From: Aliiroseovarius sp. F47248L
Lineage (GTDB): Bacteria > Pseudomonadota > Alphaproteobacteria > Rhodobacterales > Rhodobacteraceae
DNA: 64,000 nt
Assembly: GCF_023016085.1 (NCBI RefSeq)
Contig: NZ_JALKBF010000001.1
Coordinates: forward strand, 1,116,001 to 1,180,000
Direction of reading: 5' to 3'
A model generated the notes under the pieces. It ran no database searches. It was not told where the DNA came from and saw only the letters and a list, made by a program, of their open reading frames with translations. The position numbers and the translations under genes are program-made. This document shows, piece by piece, positions 55,032-63,161 of this stretch. Position 1 is the first letter of the stretch. Each line of letters opens with the position of its first letter.

Positions 55032-55820
55032 TTAGCTGAACAAGGCGGCGAACACTGCAAGTGCGGCGATCTCAGCAACCTGTTGGCTGGCCCCCAGAAT
55101 GTCGCCGGTTTGGCCTCCGATTTTCTGCCGGGCAATGACGGCAAGGATCACCATGCTTAAACCGACCCAGAAGAACAGGGCGATAATGGCGTAGGGGGTC
55201 AGGACCAAGGCTGTCAAAAGGGTGCATCCAACGGCAAGAAGCAAGGTGTTCTGGGACACCCGTCCGACGGATTGGGACAGACCGGTGTTACGCGCATTTG
55301 GCAGGGCAAACATCAACACCACCATCGGAGTCCTGCTGACGATTCCGACCACCAGCAGCGCCCAGAACGCGCCATCAGAGGACAGGATGACCGCCAAAGA
55401 TGCGGCGCGCAACCCGAGCGACAGCACCAAAGCAATCACGCCATAGGCGCCGATGCGGCTATCTTTCATGATCTCTAATCTGCGTGCCTGGGTCACACCG
55501 CCCCACAGCCCATCGGCAGTATCTGCCAGCCCGTCTTCGTGCATTGCACCGGTGATCATCGCCTGCGCCACCAATGCGACCAGAGCAGCCCACAGCGCGG
55601 GAAGACCAAACCCGAGGGCAGTGAACCCGACCAGAGCGCCCAATCCGGCTGGAATCACGCCAACAAGCGGCCACGCCCAAGCAGACCGCGCCCCACGCCT
55701 GACGGCTGCATCAGTATCCAGCCGGATCGGCAACCGAGTCAAAAGCCCAACCGCTGCCGAGAAATCCACATGCGTGGCTAGGGCATCGTCATCAGAAGGG
55801 CTTGTGTCGTCTTTGGTCAT
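55032..55820 (-). CDS. cobS: Adenosylcobinamide-GDP ribazoletransferase
   Basis: Membrane-bound cobalamin synthase, 262 residues, which joins adenosylcobinamide-GDP and alpha-ribazole. Seen: LLTRLPIRLD near the start, the signature GAMHEDGLADTADGLWGG and IMKDSRIGAYGVIAL, with several membrane segments. ATG 55820 (MTKDDTSPSDDD) is used; the frame extends 34 codons upstream into the cobT leader without family similarity. It is divergent from cobT, 80 bases apart. Confidence 0.94.
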   Translation of the reverse strand: MTKDDTSPSDDDALATHVDFSAAVGLLTRLPIRLDTDAAVRRGARSAWAWPLVGVIPAGLGALVGFTALGFGLPALWAALVALVAQAMITGAMHEDGLADTADGLWGGVTQARRLEIMKDSRIGAYGVIALVLSLGLRAASLAVILSSDGAFWALLVVGIVSRTPMVVLMFALPNARNTGLSQSVGRVSQNTLLLAVGCTLLTALVLTPYAIIALFFWVGLSMVILAVIARQKIGGQTGDILGASQQVAEIAALAVFAALFS

Positions 55821-55900
55821 ATTTGGTCTTTTGCGGTCTGGTTGCGGTCCACCGCCATGGGTAAAGAGAGAGGCATCGGGAATCAATCGGGAACCACGCC

Positions 55901-56920
55901 ATGACCACCACGCCTTTCGCAACCCTTGCCGCGTTCAGAACCCTGCTTGCAGAGGCGTCAGGACCCGACACAGCGGCCCATGCGGCGGCAGAGGAGCGCA
56001 ACGGTCAGCTGACCAAACCTCCCGGAGCTCTGGGGCGGCTGGAAGAACTGGCCATTTGGTATGGCAGTTGGCGCGGTACCGGGCGCCCGGAAATCAAAGC
56101 GCCTCAGGTCATTGTTTTTGCGGGCAATCATGGCGTAACGGCGCAGGGCGTTTCCGCCTTTCCGGCAGAGGTGACCGAACAGATGGTTCTGAACTTCCAG
56201 CACGGCGGGGCAGCGATCAACCAGTTGTCCAAGACGTTCGGTGCCAAGATGGATGTATATGCGCTGTCTCTGGATCGGCCGACAGCGGATTTCACCCAAG
56301 GCCCAGCGATGAGCGAAGAAGAACTGGTCGAGGCGTTGCTGATAGGCTGGAACGCGGTTGATGCAGACACCGACCTTCTGGTCACGGGCGAGATGGGGAT
56401 TGGCAATACCACATCTGCCGCCGCAATTGCACATGCGTTGTTTGGCGGAGAAGCGCGTGATTGGGTCGGGCGTGGCACCGGCGTGGATGATGCGGGCGTT
56501 GCATTGAAAGCGCGGGTCGTGGCCGACGGTCTGGCGAAAAATCCCACGGCAAACGGGGATGGGGCCGAAGCACTGCGCTGCCTTGGTGGACGTGAACTGG
56601 CCGCAATGGTAGGGGCCATCGCACGCGCCCGGGTAGACCACATTCCAGTGATCATCGACGGTTTCATCTGTTCAGCAGCGGCGGCGTGTCTGCATCAGAT
56701 TTCGGATACCGCCCTTGATCACACTGTTGCGGGTCACGCTTCGGCCGAGGCCGCACATGGACGCGTTCTGTCCGCGCTGGGGAAAGAACCACTTCTATCG
56801 CTGGGCATGCGTCTGGGCGAAGGGTCGGGGGCAGCGTTGGCCATCGGCATTCTGCAAGGCGCGGTTGCGTGCCATTCGGGCATGGCAACCTTTGCCGAGG
56901 CGGGCGTGGCAGACGGATAA
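55901..56920 (+). CDS. cobT: Nicotinate-nucleotide-dimethylbenzimidazole phosphoribosyltransferase
   Basis: CobT, 339 residues, activates the lower ligand dimethylbenzimidazole to alpha-ribazole phosphate for cobalamin. Seen: [59 protein letters not shown] and the region near the catalytic Glu, [17 protein letters not shown]. It is divergent from cobS, with which it completes nucleotide-loop assembly. Confidence 0.95.
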   Translation: MTTTPFATLAAFRTLLAEASGPDTAAHAAAEERNGQLTKPPGALGRLEELAIWYGSWRGTGRPEIKAPQVIVFAGNHGVTAQGVSAFPAEVTEQMVLNFQHGGAAINQLSKTFGAKMDVYALSLDRPTADFTQGPAMSEEELVEALLIGWNAVDADTDLLVTGEMGIGNTTSAAAIAHALFGGEARDWVGRGTGVDDAGVALKARVVADGLAKNPTANGDGAEALRCLGGRELAAMVGAIARARVDHIPVIIDGFICSAAAACLHQISDTALDHTVAGHASAEAAHGRVLSALGKEPLLSLGMRLGEGSGAALAIGILQGAVACHSGMATFAEAGVADG

Positions 56921-56925
56921 CTCGG

Positions 56926-57438
56926 TCATGTCCGGCGCATGAACAGATAGCCGGATTGACGAACCTCAGTTGCCAAAGCTGCAGGGTGTGCGGCCACTGT
57001 CCGTTCGAAATCCGCGATGTTCGACGGTTCATCCGCGATCAGCAGCCAACCTCGATCCGCTAGGTGATCCAACAGCCGGGCGAGCACATCAAGCCGAACG
57101 GATCGCGTCAGCATGTGAAGTGTCCGGTCGATCAGGATCACGTCAAATACACCGTCTGGCTGGTAGGTTATGATGTCAGCAACCACGCCTTCGACATTTA
57201 GATTTTCCCGCCGCGCCGCCGCTTCAAGATCGCGAATACCATGGGGTGAGATGTCCACACCCACGACGACATGCCCTTGTCGCGCGATGAACAGCGCGTC
57301 GCGACCCTGTCCGCATCCCACGTCCAGAACGCGGGCAGGCGGAACCTTCAACTGATCAAAGAACCGGGTGATGGTCTCGGTGGGTGGGCCAAGCGCATCT
57401 GGGGTCTTTCTGTAGAGTTTGTCGTATTCATATGCCAT
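56926..57438 (-). CDS. Class I SAM-dependent methyltransferase
   Basis: A 170-residue small methyltransferase. SAM motif I is VLDVGCGQGRDALFIARQG, motif II region is VVVGVDISPHGIRDLEAA, and the acidic post-motif is FDVILIDRTLHML. It resembles the TehB/UbiE-like group; no substrate can be given. It is convergent with cobT, five bases apart, with no terminator in between. Confidence 0.85.
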   Translation of the reverse strand: MAYEYDKLYRKTPDALGPPTETITRFFDQLKVPPARVLDVGCGQGRDALFIARQGHVVVGVDISPHGIRDLEAAARRENLNVEGVVADIITYQPDGVFDVILIDRTLHMLTRSVRLDVLARLLDHLADRGWLLIADEPSNIADFERTVAAHPAALATEVRQSGYLFMRRT

Positions 57439-57507
57439 GGGCCCAGCGGTAATAGATGCCGAGCGAGATGGCCAAGTGAAATATTTTGTGATCGGTCTTG
57501 GGTCCGG

Positions 57508-57969
57508 CTAACCATGATCCGTCGGCAGTGGCGTGTCTTGCTTGACGTGATCCAACACGATCTGGCTTTGCACCCGCGCGACGGATGGGTGCGGTAGTAA
57601 AACCTCATGGATCAGTACGTTCAAGGCTGACAGGTCGCTGCAGTAAACCCGCATCAGGTAGTCAGAGTTGCCAGTCAGGGTCCAAACCGATGTGATCTCA
57701 TTGCGTAAGTTGACCAGCCGCAGAAAGGCGCGCGCGGCTTCCGGGGATTGGCTTTCCATTTGCACCTGCACGAAGGCCTGCACCTGCAATCCAAGCCGTG
57801 CAGGATCAAGACGCGCAGAATACGCGCGGATATAGCCCTGTTCCTCGAGTCGCGCGCGCCTGCGTCCGGCCTGACTGGGCGACAGGTTCAGATACTCGCC
57901 CAAATCCTGCGCTGTCATCTGGGCGTTTTGCTGTAACGCTTTCAGAAGTTTTCGGTCTGTTTCGTCCAT
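57508..57969 (-). CDS. Lrp/AsnC-family transcriptional regulator
   Basis: A 153-residue Lrp/AsnC regulator. The N-terminal winged helix runs DETDRKLLKALQQNAQMTAQDLG, LNLSPSQAGRRRARLEEQGYI; the C-terminal RAM domain (VQAFVQVQMESQSPEAARAF, GNSDYLMRVYCSD) binds amino acids. It is divergent from hppD with 141 bases between, so it probably controls tyrosine/phenylalanine degradation, by position. Confidence 0.93.
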   Translation of the reverse strand: MDETDRKLLKALQQNAQMTAQDLGEYLNLSPSQAGRRRARLEEQGYIRAYSARLDPARLGLQVQAFVQVQMESQSPEAARAFLRLVNLRNEITSVWTLTGNSDYLMRVYCSDLSALNVLIHEVLLPHPSVARVQSQIVLDHVKQDTPLPTDHG

Positions 57970-58000
57970 ATGCGTAAATACCGCGATATTTGTTTCTATG

Positions 58001-58015
58001 TGCGATAAGTACGCA
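58001..58015. promoter_or_regulatory. Candidate Lrp site between the regulator and hppD
   Basis: TGCG-ATAAGTA-CGCA is an inverted repeat in an AT-rich region between the divergent genes. Partial repeats (TGCGTAAATA at 57971) are nearby. Assignment to the Lrp protein is by position. Confidence 0.35.
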
Positions 58016-58110
58016 AATAATAAAGCCTATCATGCAAAGAATGCGCGAAACTATCAAGTCAAATGCAGGATATTCACTCTATAACGTGTTAACGAACAGG
58101 AGTGAGCCCA

Positions 58111-59208
58111 ATGGGTCCGTTTCCACATGATGCGCCACGCGCAGACATCAGTGATAAGAACCCCGCCGGAACTGACGGGTTTGAATTTGTCGAATTTGCC
58201 CATCCCGATCCGCAGGAGCTGCGTGATCTGTTCACCAAAATGGGGTTTGAGCACACCGCCAACCACAAGACCCGCAAGATCGAGCTGTGGCAGCAGGGTG
58301 ATGTCAGCTATCTGATCAACATTGAACCGGGCAGCCACGCGGCGGAGTTCATCGCCGAACATGGCCCCTGTGCGCCGTCGATGGGTTGGCGCGTCGTCAA
58401 TGCGCAGCACGCGTTTGACCACGCCGTCAAGATGGGTGCCAAGCCTTACGAGGGCGTCGGCAAGGCGATGGATGTGCCCGCGATCTACGGCATCGGCGGG
58501 TCTCTGATCTATTTCATCGACCAGTATTTTGACACCAGCGCCTACAACGACGAATTTGACTGGATATCGAATGCCCACCCGAAAGGGGTCGGCTTCTATT
58601 ACCTCGATCACCTGACGCACAATGTGTTCAAGGGGAACATGGATGTCTGGTTCAAGTTCTATGGCAATCTATTCAACTTCGAAGAAATCCGCTTCTTCGA
58701 CATTCAGGGCAAACATAGCGGACTGTTCAGCCGCGCGCTGACCTCGCCTTGTGGCAAGATCCGCATTCCGATCAACGAGGACCGCGGCGAAAAAGGCCAG
58801 ATCGTTGCCTATCTTGAGAAATACAAAGGCGAAGGCATTCAACACATCGCTGTTGGCACCGAAAACATCTATGAGTCAGTGGACGAGATTGCCGGGCGCG
58901 GTCTGAAATTTATGCCCGGCCCGAACGAGACATACTACGACATGTCCTATGACCGCGTGAAAGATCACGAGGAACCCAAGGACAAGATGATGAAGCACGG
59001 CATCCTGATCGACGGCGAAGGCGTTGTCGGCGGGGGCGAGACGCGCATCCTGCTGCAAATCTTCTCGAAAACCGTGATTGGTCCGATCTTCTTTGAGTTC
59101 ATTCAGCGCAAAGGTGATGACGGGTTTGGCGAAGGGAACTTCAAAGCTCTGTTTGAATCCATCGAGCGTGAGCAGATCGAAAACGGAGAGTTGGGCGACG
59201 TTGCCTGA
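58111..59208 (+). CDS. hppD: 4-hydroxyphenylpyruvate dioxygenase
   Basis: Fe(II)-dependent dioxygenase, 365 residues, that converts 4-hydroxyphenylpyruvate to homogentisate in tyrosine degradation. Candidate iron ligands are His in YLDHLTHNVFKG, His in IQHIAVGTENI and Glu in PIFFEFIQRKGDDGFGEGNF in pieces. AGGAG lies eight bases before ATG 58111; a GTG at 58102 is in frame. No hmgA or fahA gene is in the window. A terminator follows. Confidence 0.95.
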   Translation: MGPFPHDAPRADISDKNPAGTDGFEFVEFAHPDPQELRDLFTKMGFEHTANHKTRKIELWQQGDVSYLINIEPGSHAAEFIAEHGPCAPSMGWRVVNAQHAFDHAVKMGAKPYEGVGKAMDVPAIYGIGGSLIYFIDQYFDTSAYNDEFDWISNAHPKGVGFYYLDHLTHNVFKGNMDVWFKFYGNLFNFEEIRFFDIQGKHSGLFSRALTSPCGKIRIPINEDRGEKGQIVAYLEKYKGEGIQHIAVGTENIYESVDEIAGRGLKFMPGPNETYYDMSYDRVKDHEEPKDKMMKHGILIDGEGVVGGGETRILLQIFSKTVIGPIFFEFIQRKGDDGFGEGNFKALFESIEREQIENGELGDVA

Positions 59209-59249
59209 TCCAAAGACACCCAAGGAACGATGCCTTGGCCGAGAATAAG

Positions 59250-59280
59250 AACGCCCGGTGGTCGGATCATCGGGCGTTTT
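59250..59280. terminator. Terminator between hppD and the large membrane protein gene
   Basis: AACGCCCG (59250-59257) and CGGGCGTT (59271-59278) form an 8-bp stem followed by TT, between convergent genes. Confidence 0.65.
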
Positions 59281-59286
59281 GCTTGC

Positions 59287-62205
59287 TCAGCTAAACGGCA
59301 GGACTTCCAAAGTGACCGACCGCGAACCCTTTTTATAAATCAGCGCGGTAGAAGAGATCGACACGACCTTGCCGCCATCCAGTCGGCTGCCGACGCCAAC
59401 TTTCTGATATCGACCCGAAGGCAGGCGCACCAACGCGCGACGTGACGAGGCTGATCCATAGATTCCGATCAGGCTGATCTTGCGGAGGTTGATCGCGTTC
59501 TTGATCGTAGCCTGTTTGGCAACCGAGGTGCGTGTCGGAATGCTGGGCGTCACGCTTTGCTGCGGTGACGCCGCTGCCACCGCGACCGAACCATCGGATG
59601 CGTCAGAACGCGCTGCGTTGCTGCGCGCGACGATCTTGTTAAACCCGGACGGCCGGTGTCGTGGCTCGCGCGAGGTGGTGATGGCTTGCTCCGTCGGGGC
59701 AACAACAGCCGCCGTCGAAGGATTGCCTGCGGCGGCATTCTCTTCCAGATCTGCATCCAGTGCAGCGACAATAGCAGCAGCCTGTTCCGCTGCACGGGGC
59801 GTGGTCGGGCGCGCACGCGGGCGCAGCACGGCCAGTTCGGTCCGGGTCCGACCGCCCAGTTGCAAACGCTCGTTGCCTTCGATCAGGCCTTCGGGGCGCG
59901 CGCGCGGGCGGATGCGCGGCTGGGCCGGAGTGGCGTCGACCGTTTCTTCGACTGTTGGAACAACCGCATCGCTGCCTGGGCGCGGCGCGGGAACGAGGGC
60001 GGGTTTTCCGGCAAAGACCATGACGCCATCTGGCGACAACGCGCCCTCGGGCGTTGCGATGACCAAGCCGTCGCTATCCAGCGCAAATGTGGTACCTAGT
60101 GGTGGCGGTGGGGCAGTGTTGATTTGCGCCGTTTCACCCGTTGGCAAGTCGATTGCGGGCAGGGCAACCGCATCCTGGACAGCCGTCTCAGGGTCAATTG
60201 ATGCCACGTAAAGGTCATCCAGATCGGTGGTTTCCGGGCTGGTCATCGGTTCCGGTGCGCGCTGCCAGATACCGGTCGCAGCATAACGGGCTTGTGCTGC
60301 TTCGGGTGTCAGGGGATCACGCGCACCTGTCACGCTGCGCGCCTGATCCTCGTCGTTTTCAAGTGCGACATTGGCGTCGTCTTCTTCGCTTTCCTGCGTA
60401 AACGTATCCGGATCCGCCGAAATTGCGGCTTCAAACGGATCTTCACGCTCGGGAAACAGCCAAGAAGTGGTGTCGTTTAGAAAAAACATCGACCAGACGG
60501 CAACAACAGCCATCAGCAGAAGAAGGCCCAACACTAAAAACAAACCCAGATATTTCGGCTTTCCACCGACGCTTTGGGTTTGTCGTGCACCAAAAACCGT
60601 CATGGTTTCCGCTTCGCGGGCCCGTGGGGACGCAACGCGTGGTGGCTTCGCCGTACGCGCCGGTCTTCCTTTGTCGCCGGTCTTTGACGGTGGCGGGGCT
60701 ATCGCGGTGTCCGTCGGGGCTGTGCCTGTCTCTGAATCCCGTTTTCGGAGCTTCGGAAGTGCAACTTTCGGGCGTGTGTTTTGGGGGCGATCAATTCTTT
60801 CGCGGCGGCGGTCTTCGATCTTCAGGGCGGCTTTGCGCCCGAGCTTGCCAGCAGCATCCGCTGCACTTGCCAAACCTGCCGCGCCTTTACGGGCGGCGGA
60901 CGAGAGTTTTTCAGTGCTTTTGTCACCTGCCGATCTGGCAAGTTCCTTGGGGCGAAAGCGCGGTGGATCAAGGGCAGAATCGTCGCCGAAGACCACTGGC
61001 GCAGTGACGGGCACATGGACAGGTTTTTGAACAGGGGGTTCGGGTGGTTCAGATGGTGTCGGAGTTGGCGGCGCTTTGCCGTCAGGTGCGCCACGATCGA
61101 CACCGAAAGACAGACGCGGTTTGACCTCGATCTCGACAGGATCTGTTGCTTGTTGGTTGGGGGTGGGATCCTCGATACGCCGTGACGAAAAAGTTGGAGC
61201 GTCCGGCTCGGGGCGAAGCGCTTTCTCGGCCTCGGGAATGGTGGGTGGCGGAGGCGGTGGCACAATGCCGGACACCTTGGTGCCTCCAGAATCAAGTGTG
61301 CCGTCCCTGTCCGACTTATCCTCTTCGACCATCGAAGAGGCTTGTGGTTTGGTTGCTGACGGCATGTCTGCTGGCGTTTCGACCTCAGCCTTGTCGGAGG
61401 TCGCAGTCTCTGTGCCGGCTTTTGCGACAGTTGCAGCATCGGGCACTGGCTTAGGTACATGGTCGGATGATGCGTCAGCTGATTTAGAAGGCGCAGGCGC
61501 TTTGGTGGCTGGCGCGTCAGGCGTTGGCGGGAAAGGGGCAAGCTCGGGCAGGGCTGTCTCGCCAGTCTGGTCTTTGTCGGCCTTTTTTGACGTCGATGTT
61601 TGTGAACGTGCAGATTCCTCGCGCGCGGTCGAGACTGCCTGATTTTTGTCAGAGATGGTCCCGAGCAATTCGGGCACGGGTGCCTGGTCAGGTTCAATGA
61701 TCACACCGGCGGTGACAAAACCGCTTTTCACCGGACCAAAGAACGCCTCGCCCAAGAAACTGCCGGACGGGCGAGCCACGAAGCAAAGCGGGTTCAGGTT
61801 GTGTTCGTTGGCAAAAGCCTCGGCCTCGTCCAGTGTTTCACGCGCCACCACGGCTACATGGACCATCCCATCTTCGTCGGGATCTGCGCGCCAATCGAAG
61901 ACCAGATCCTCAACATCATACGGGGTCAGGCCCTCCAACCCTTCGCGAATACGGGCTTCGCGCGTGGTGTTATCGGGTCCGGGTGCGGTCAGGGTGGTGT
62001 AGAGAAGTTGCGATGACGGGATGATCAGTTTGCACGAAAACCCGCCGCTTTCCAAATCGGCAGCCTTGCGGCGCAACAGATCCAGCCCGCTGGACAGGTC
62101 GGGATGTTCCAGTGACACCTCTCCCACCAAAACCCAGCCGCCCTTGCCGCGATGGACAAGACCGATGCCGTCATGGCTGAGATCAAGCGCAAAATTGGGC
62201 TTCAT
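59287..62205 (-). CDS. Large single-pass membrane protein with PilM/GspL-like N-terminus and PilP/GspC-like C-terminus
   Basis: A 972-residue protein that I could not place in a single named family. The N-terminus (1-150: FALDLSHDGIGLVHRGKGGW, then CKLIIPSSQLLYTTL) resembles the actin-like domain of PilM/GspL. A long Pro/Ala/Glu/Lys-rich linker spans about 190-540, a membrane segment lies near 552-575 (LGLFLVLGLLLLMAVVAVW), an extracytoplasmic Pro/Arg-rich linker follows, and residues 905-972 (ISLIGIYGSASSRRALVRLP, KVGVGSRLDGGKVVSIS) resemble the HR domain of PilP/GspC. No pilus or type II secretion genes are adjacent. Topology would be N-in, C-out. Assignments are by sequence pattern only. 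Confidence 0.68.
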   Translation of the reverse strand: MKPNFALDLSHDGIGLVHRGKGGWVLVGEVSLEHPDLSSGLDLLRRKAADLESGGFSCKLIIPSSQLLYTTLTAPGPDNTTREARIREGLEGLTPYDVEDLVFDWRADPDEDGMVHVAVVARETLDEAEAFANEHNLNPLCFVARPSGSFLGEAFFGPVKSGFVTAGVIIEPDQAPVPELLGTISDKNQAVSTAREESARSQTSTSKKADKDQTGETALPELAPFPPTPDAPATKAPAPSKSADASSDHVPKPVPDAATVAKAGTETATSDKAEVETPADMPSATKPQASSMVEEDKSDRDGTLDSGGTKVSGIVPPPPPPTIPEAEKALRPEPDAPTFSSRRIEDPTPNQQATDPVEIEVKPRLSFGVDRGAPDGKAPPTPTPSEPPEPPVQKPVHVPVTAPVVFGDDSALDPPRFRPKELARSAGDKSTEKLSSAARKGAAGLASAADAAGKLGRKAALKIEDRRRERIDRPQNTRPKVALPKLRKRDSETGTAPTDTAIAPPPSKTGDKGRPARTAKPPRVASPRAREAETMTVFGARQTQSVGGKPKYLGLFLVLGLLLLMAVVAVWSMFFLNDTTSWLFPEREDPFEAAISADPDTFTQESEEDDANVALENDEDQARSVTGARDPLTPEAAQARYAATGIWQRAPEPMTSPETTDLDDLYVASIDPETAVQDAVALPAIDLPTGETAQINTAPPPPLGTTFALDSDGLVIATPEGALSPDGVMVFAGKPALVPAPRPGSDAVVPTVEETVDATPAQPRIRPRARPEGLIEGNERLQLGGRTRTELAVLRPRARPTTPRAAEQAAAIVAALDADLEENAAAGNPSTAAVVAPTEQAITTSREPRHRPSGFNKIVARSNAARSDASDGSVAVAAASPQQSVTPSIPTRTSVAKQATIKNAINLRKISLIGIYGSASSRRALVRLPSGRYQKVGVGSRLDGGKVVSISSTALIYKKGSRSVTLEVLPFS

Positions 62206-62393
62206 ATTTTCTGTCGTCCCGCTCTGACCCTACCCGGAGAAATTCCGGAACCCCCGAACGTGCCAAAATACCCACTCACTGGGCGCACCTCTTTGAAACT
62301 ATAGCAGGTTTTCGCTTATGGAAAGAGCAGGCAACGTTCCCGCCTTGCACATGGCAGATATCGGCGCAAAGTGGCGCAAAACAGGAGAGCAAG

Positions 62394-63092
62394 ATGCGGA
62401 AAACGATAGCGATTTTTGGAGTAATGATGGCCTTGACCTCGCCAGTCTGGGCAAGCAGCGATGACGCACGCCTGACTGTCACAGGGCAGGGTATCGCCGA
62501 AGTGGTGCCGGACACGGCGCGGATCAGCCTTGGCGTTACGAAAGACGCCGCCGAGGCGGGGGACGCGCTGGATCAGGTCGCGCAGGTCGCACAGGATATC
62601 TTTGCCCGCTTGGCTGAACAGGGGATCGAGGCACGCGATATGCAAAGCTCGCAGATCAATCTGTCACCAAAATATGACTACAATCGCAATTCGGACACCC
62701 CACCGAAGCTGGTCGGGTTCTCCGCCAATACGACCGTGTCAGTGCGCGTGCGCGACCTGACCAAGCTGGGTCCGATCATGACAGCAGTTACTGCTGATGG
62801 GGCCAATCAGCTCAGCGGGTTGCAATTCGATCTTCAGGATCGTGGTCCAGCCGAGGATACGGCGCGCACAAACGCTGTGAAAGACGCGATTTCGCGTGCA
62901 AAGGTTCTGGCCGAAGCGGCTGGTGTCACACTGGGGTCTGTCGTTTCGATCCACGAGGGGGGTGGCAGGCAGCCAACGCCGGTCTATGGGCGCATGGCGA
63001 TGGAGGCCGCGCAATCAGATATGCCGATTGCGGCGGGCGAGCTTGAGATTGGATCGAGCGTGACCATGGTGTTTGAATTGGATCAGGATTGA
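62394..63092 (+). CDS. SIMPL domain (DUF541) secreted protein
   Basis: A 232-residue exported protein with a signal peptide (AIFGVMMALTSPVWA) and a SIMPL domain: LTVTGQGIAEVVPDTARISL, AQVAQDIFARLAEQGIE, GFSANTTVSVRVRDLTKLG and AKVLAEAAGVTLGSVVSIHEG. SIMPL proteins are periplasmic or outer-membrane associated; precise function is unclear. GGAGA precedes the ATG. It is followed by a bidirectional terminator. Confidence 0.9.
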   Translation: MRKTIAIFGVMMALTSPVWASSDDARLTVTGQGIAEVVPDTARISLGVTKDAAEAGDALDQVAQVAQDIFARLAEQGIEARDMQSSQINLSPKYDYNRNSDTPPKLVGFSANTTVSVRVRDLTKLGPIMTAVTADGANQLSGLQFDLQDRGPAEDTARTNAVKDAISRAKVLAEAAGVTLGSVVSIHEGGGRQPTPVYGRMAMEAAQSDMPIAAGELEIGSSVTMVFELDQD

Positions 63093-63117
63093 AGCACAAA
63101 GGTCTGATGTAAAATAG

Positions 63118-63144
63118 AAAAGGCCGCAACTAAAGCGGCCTTTT
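63118..63144. terminator. Bidirectional terminator between the SIMPL gene and the PLP enzyme gene
   Basis: AAAAGGCCGC (63118-63127) and GCGGCCTTTT (63135-63144) form a perfect stem with a seven-base loop between convergent genes. Confidence 0.85.
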
Positions 63145-63161
63145 CTCGTTTGAAGGGTGTC

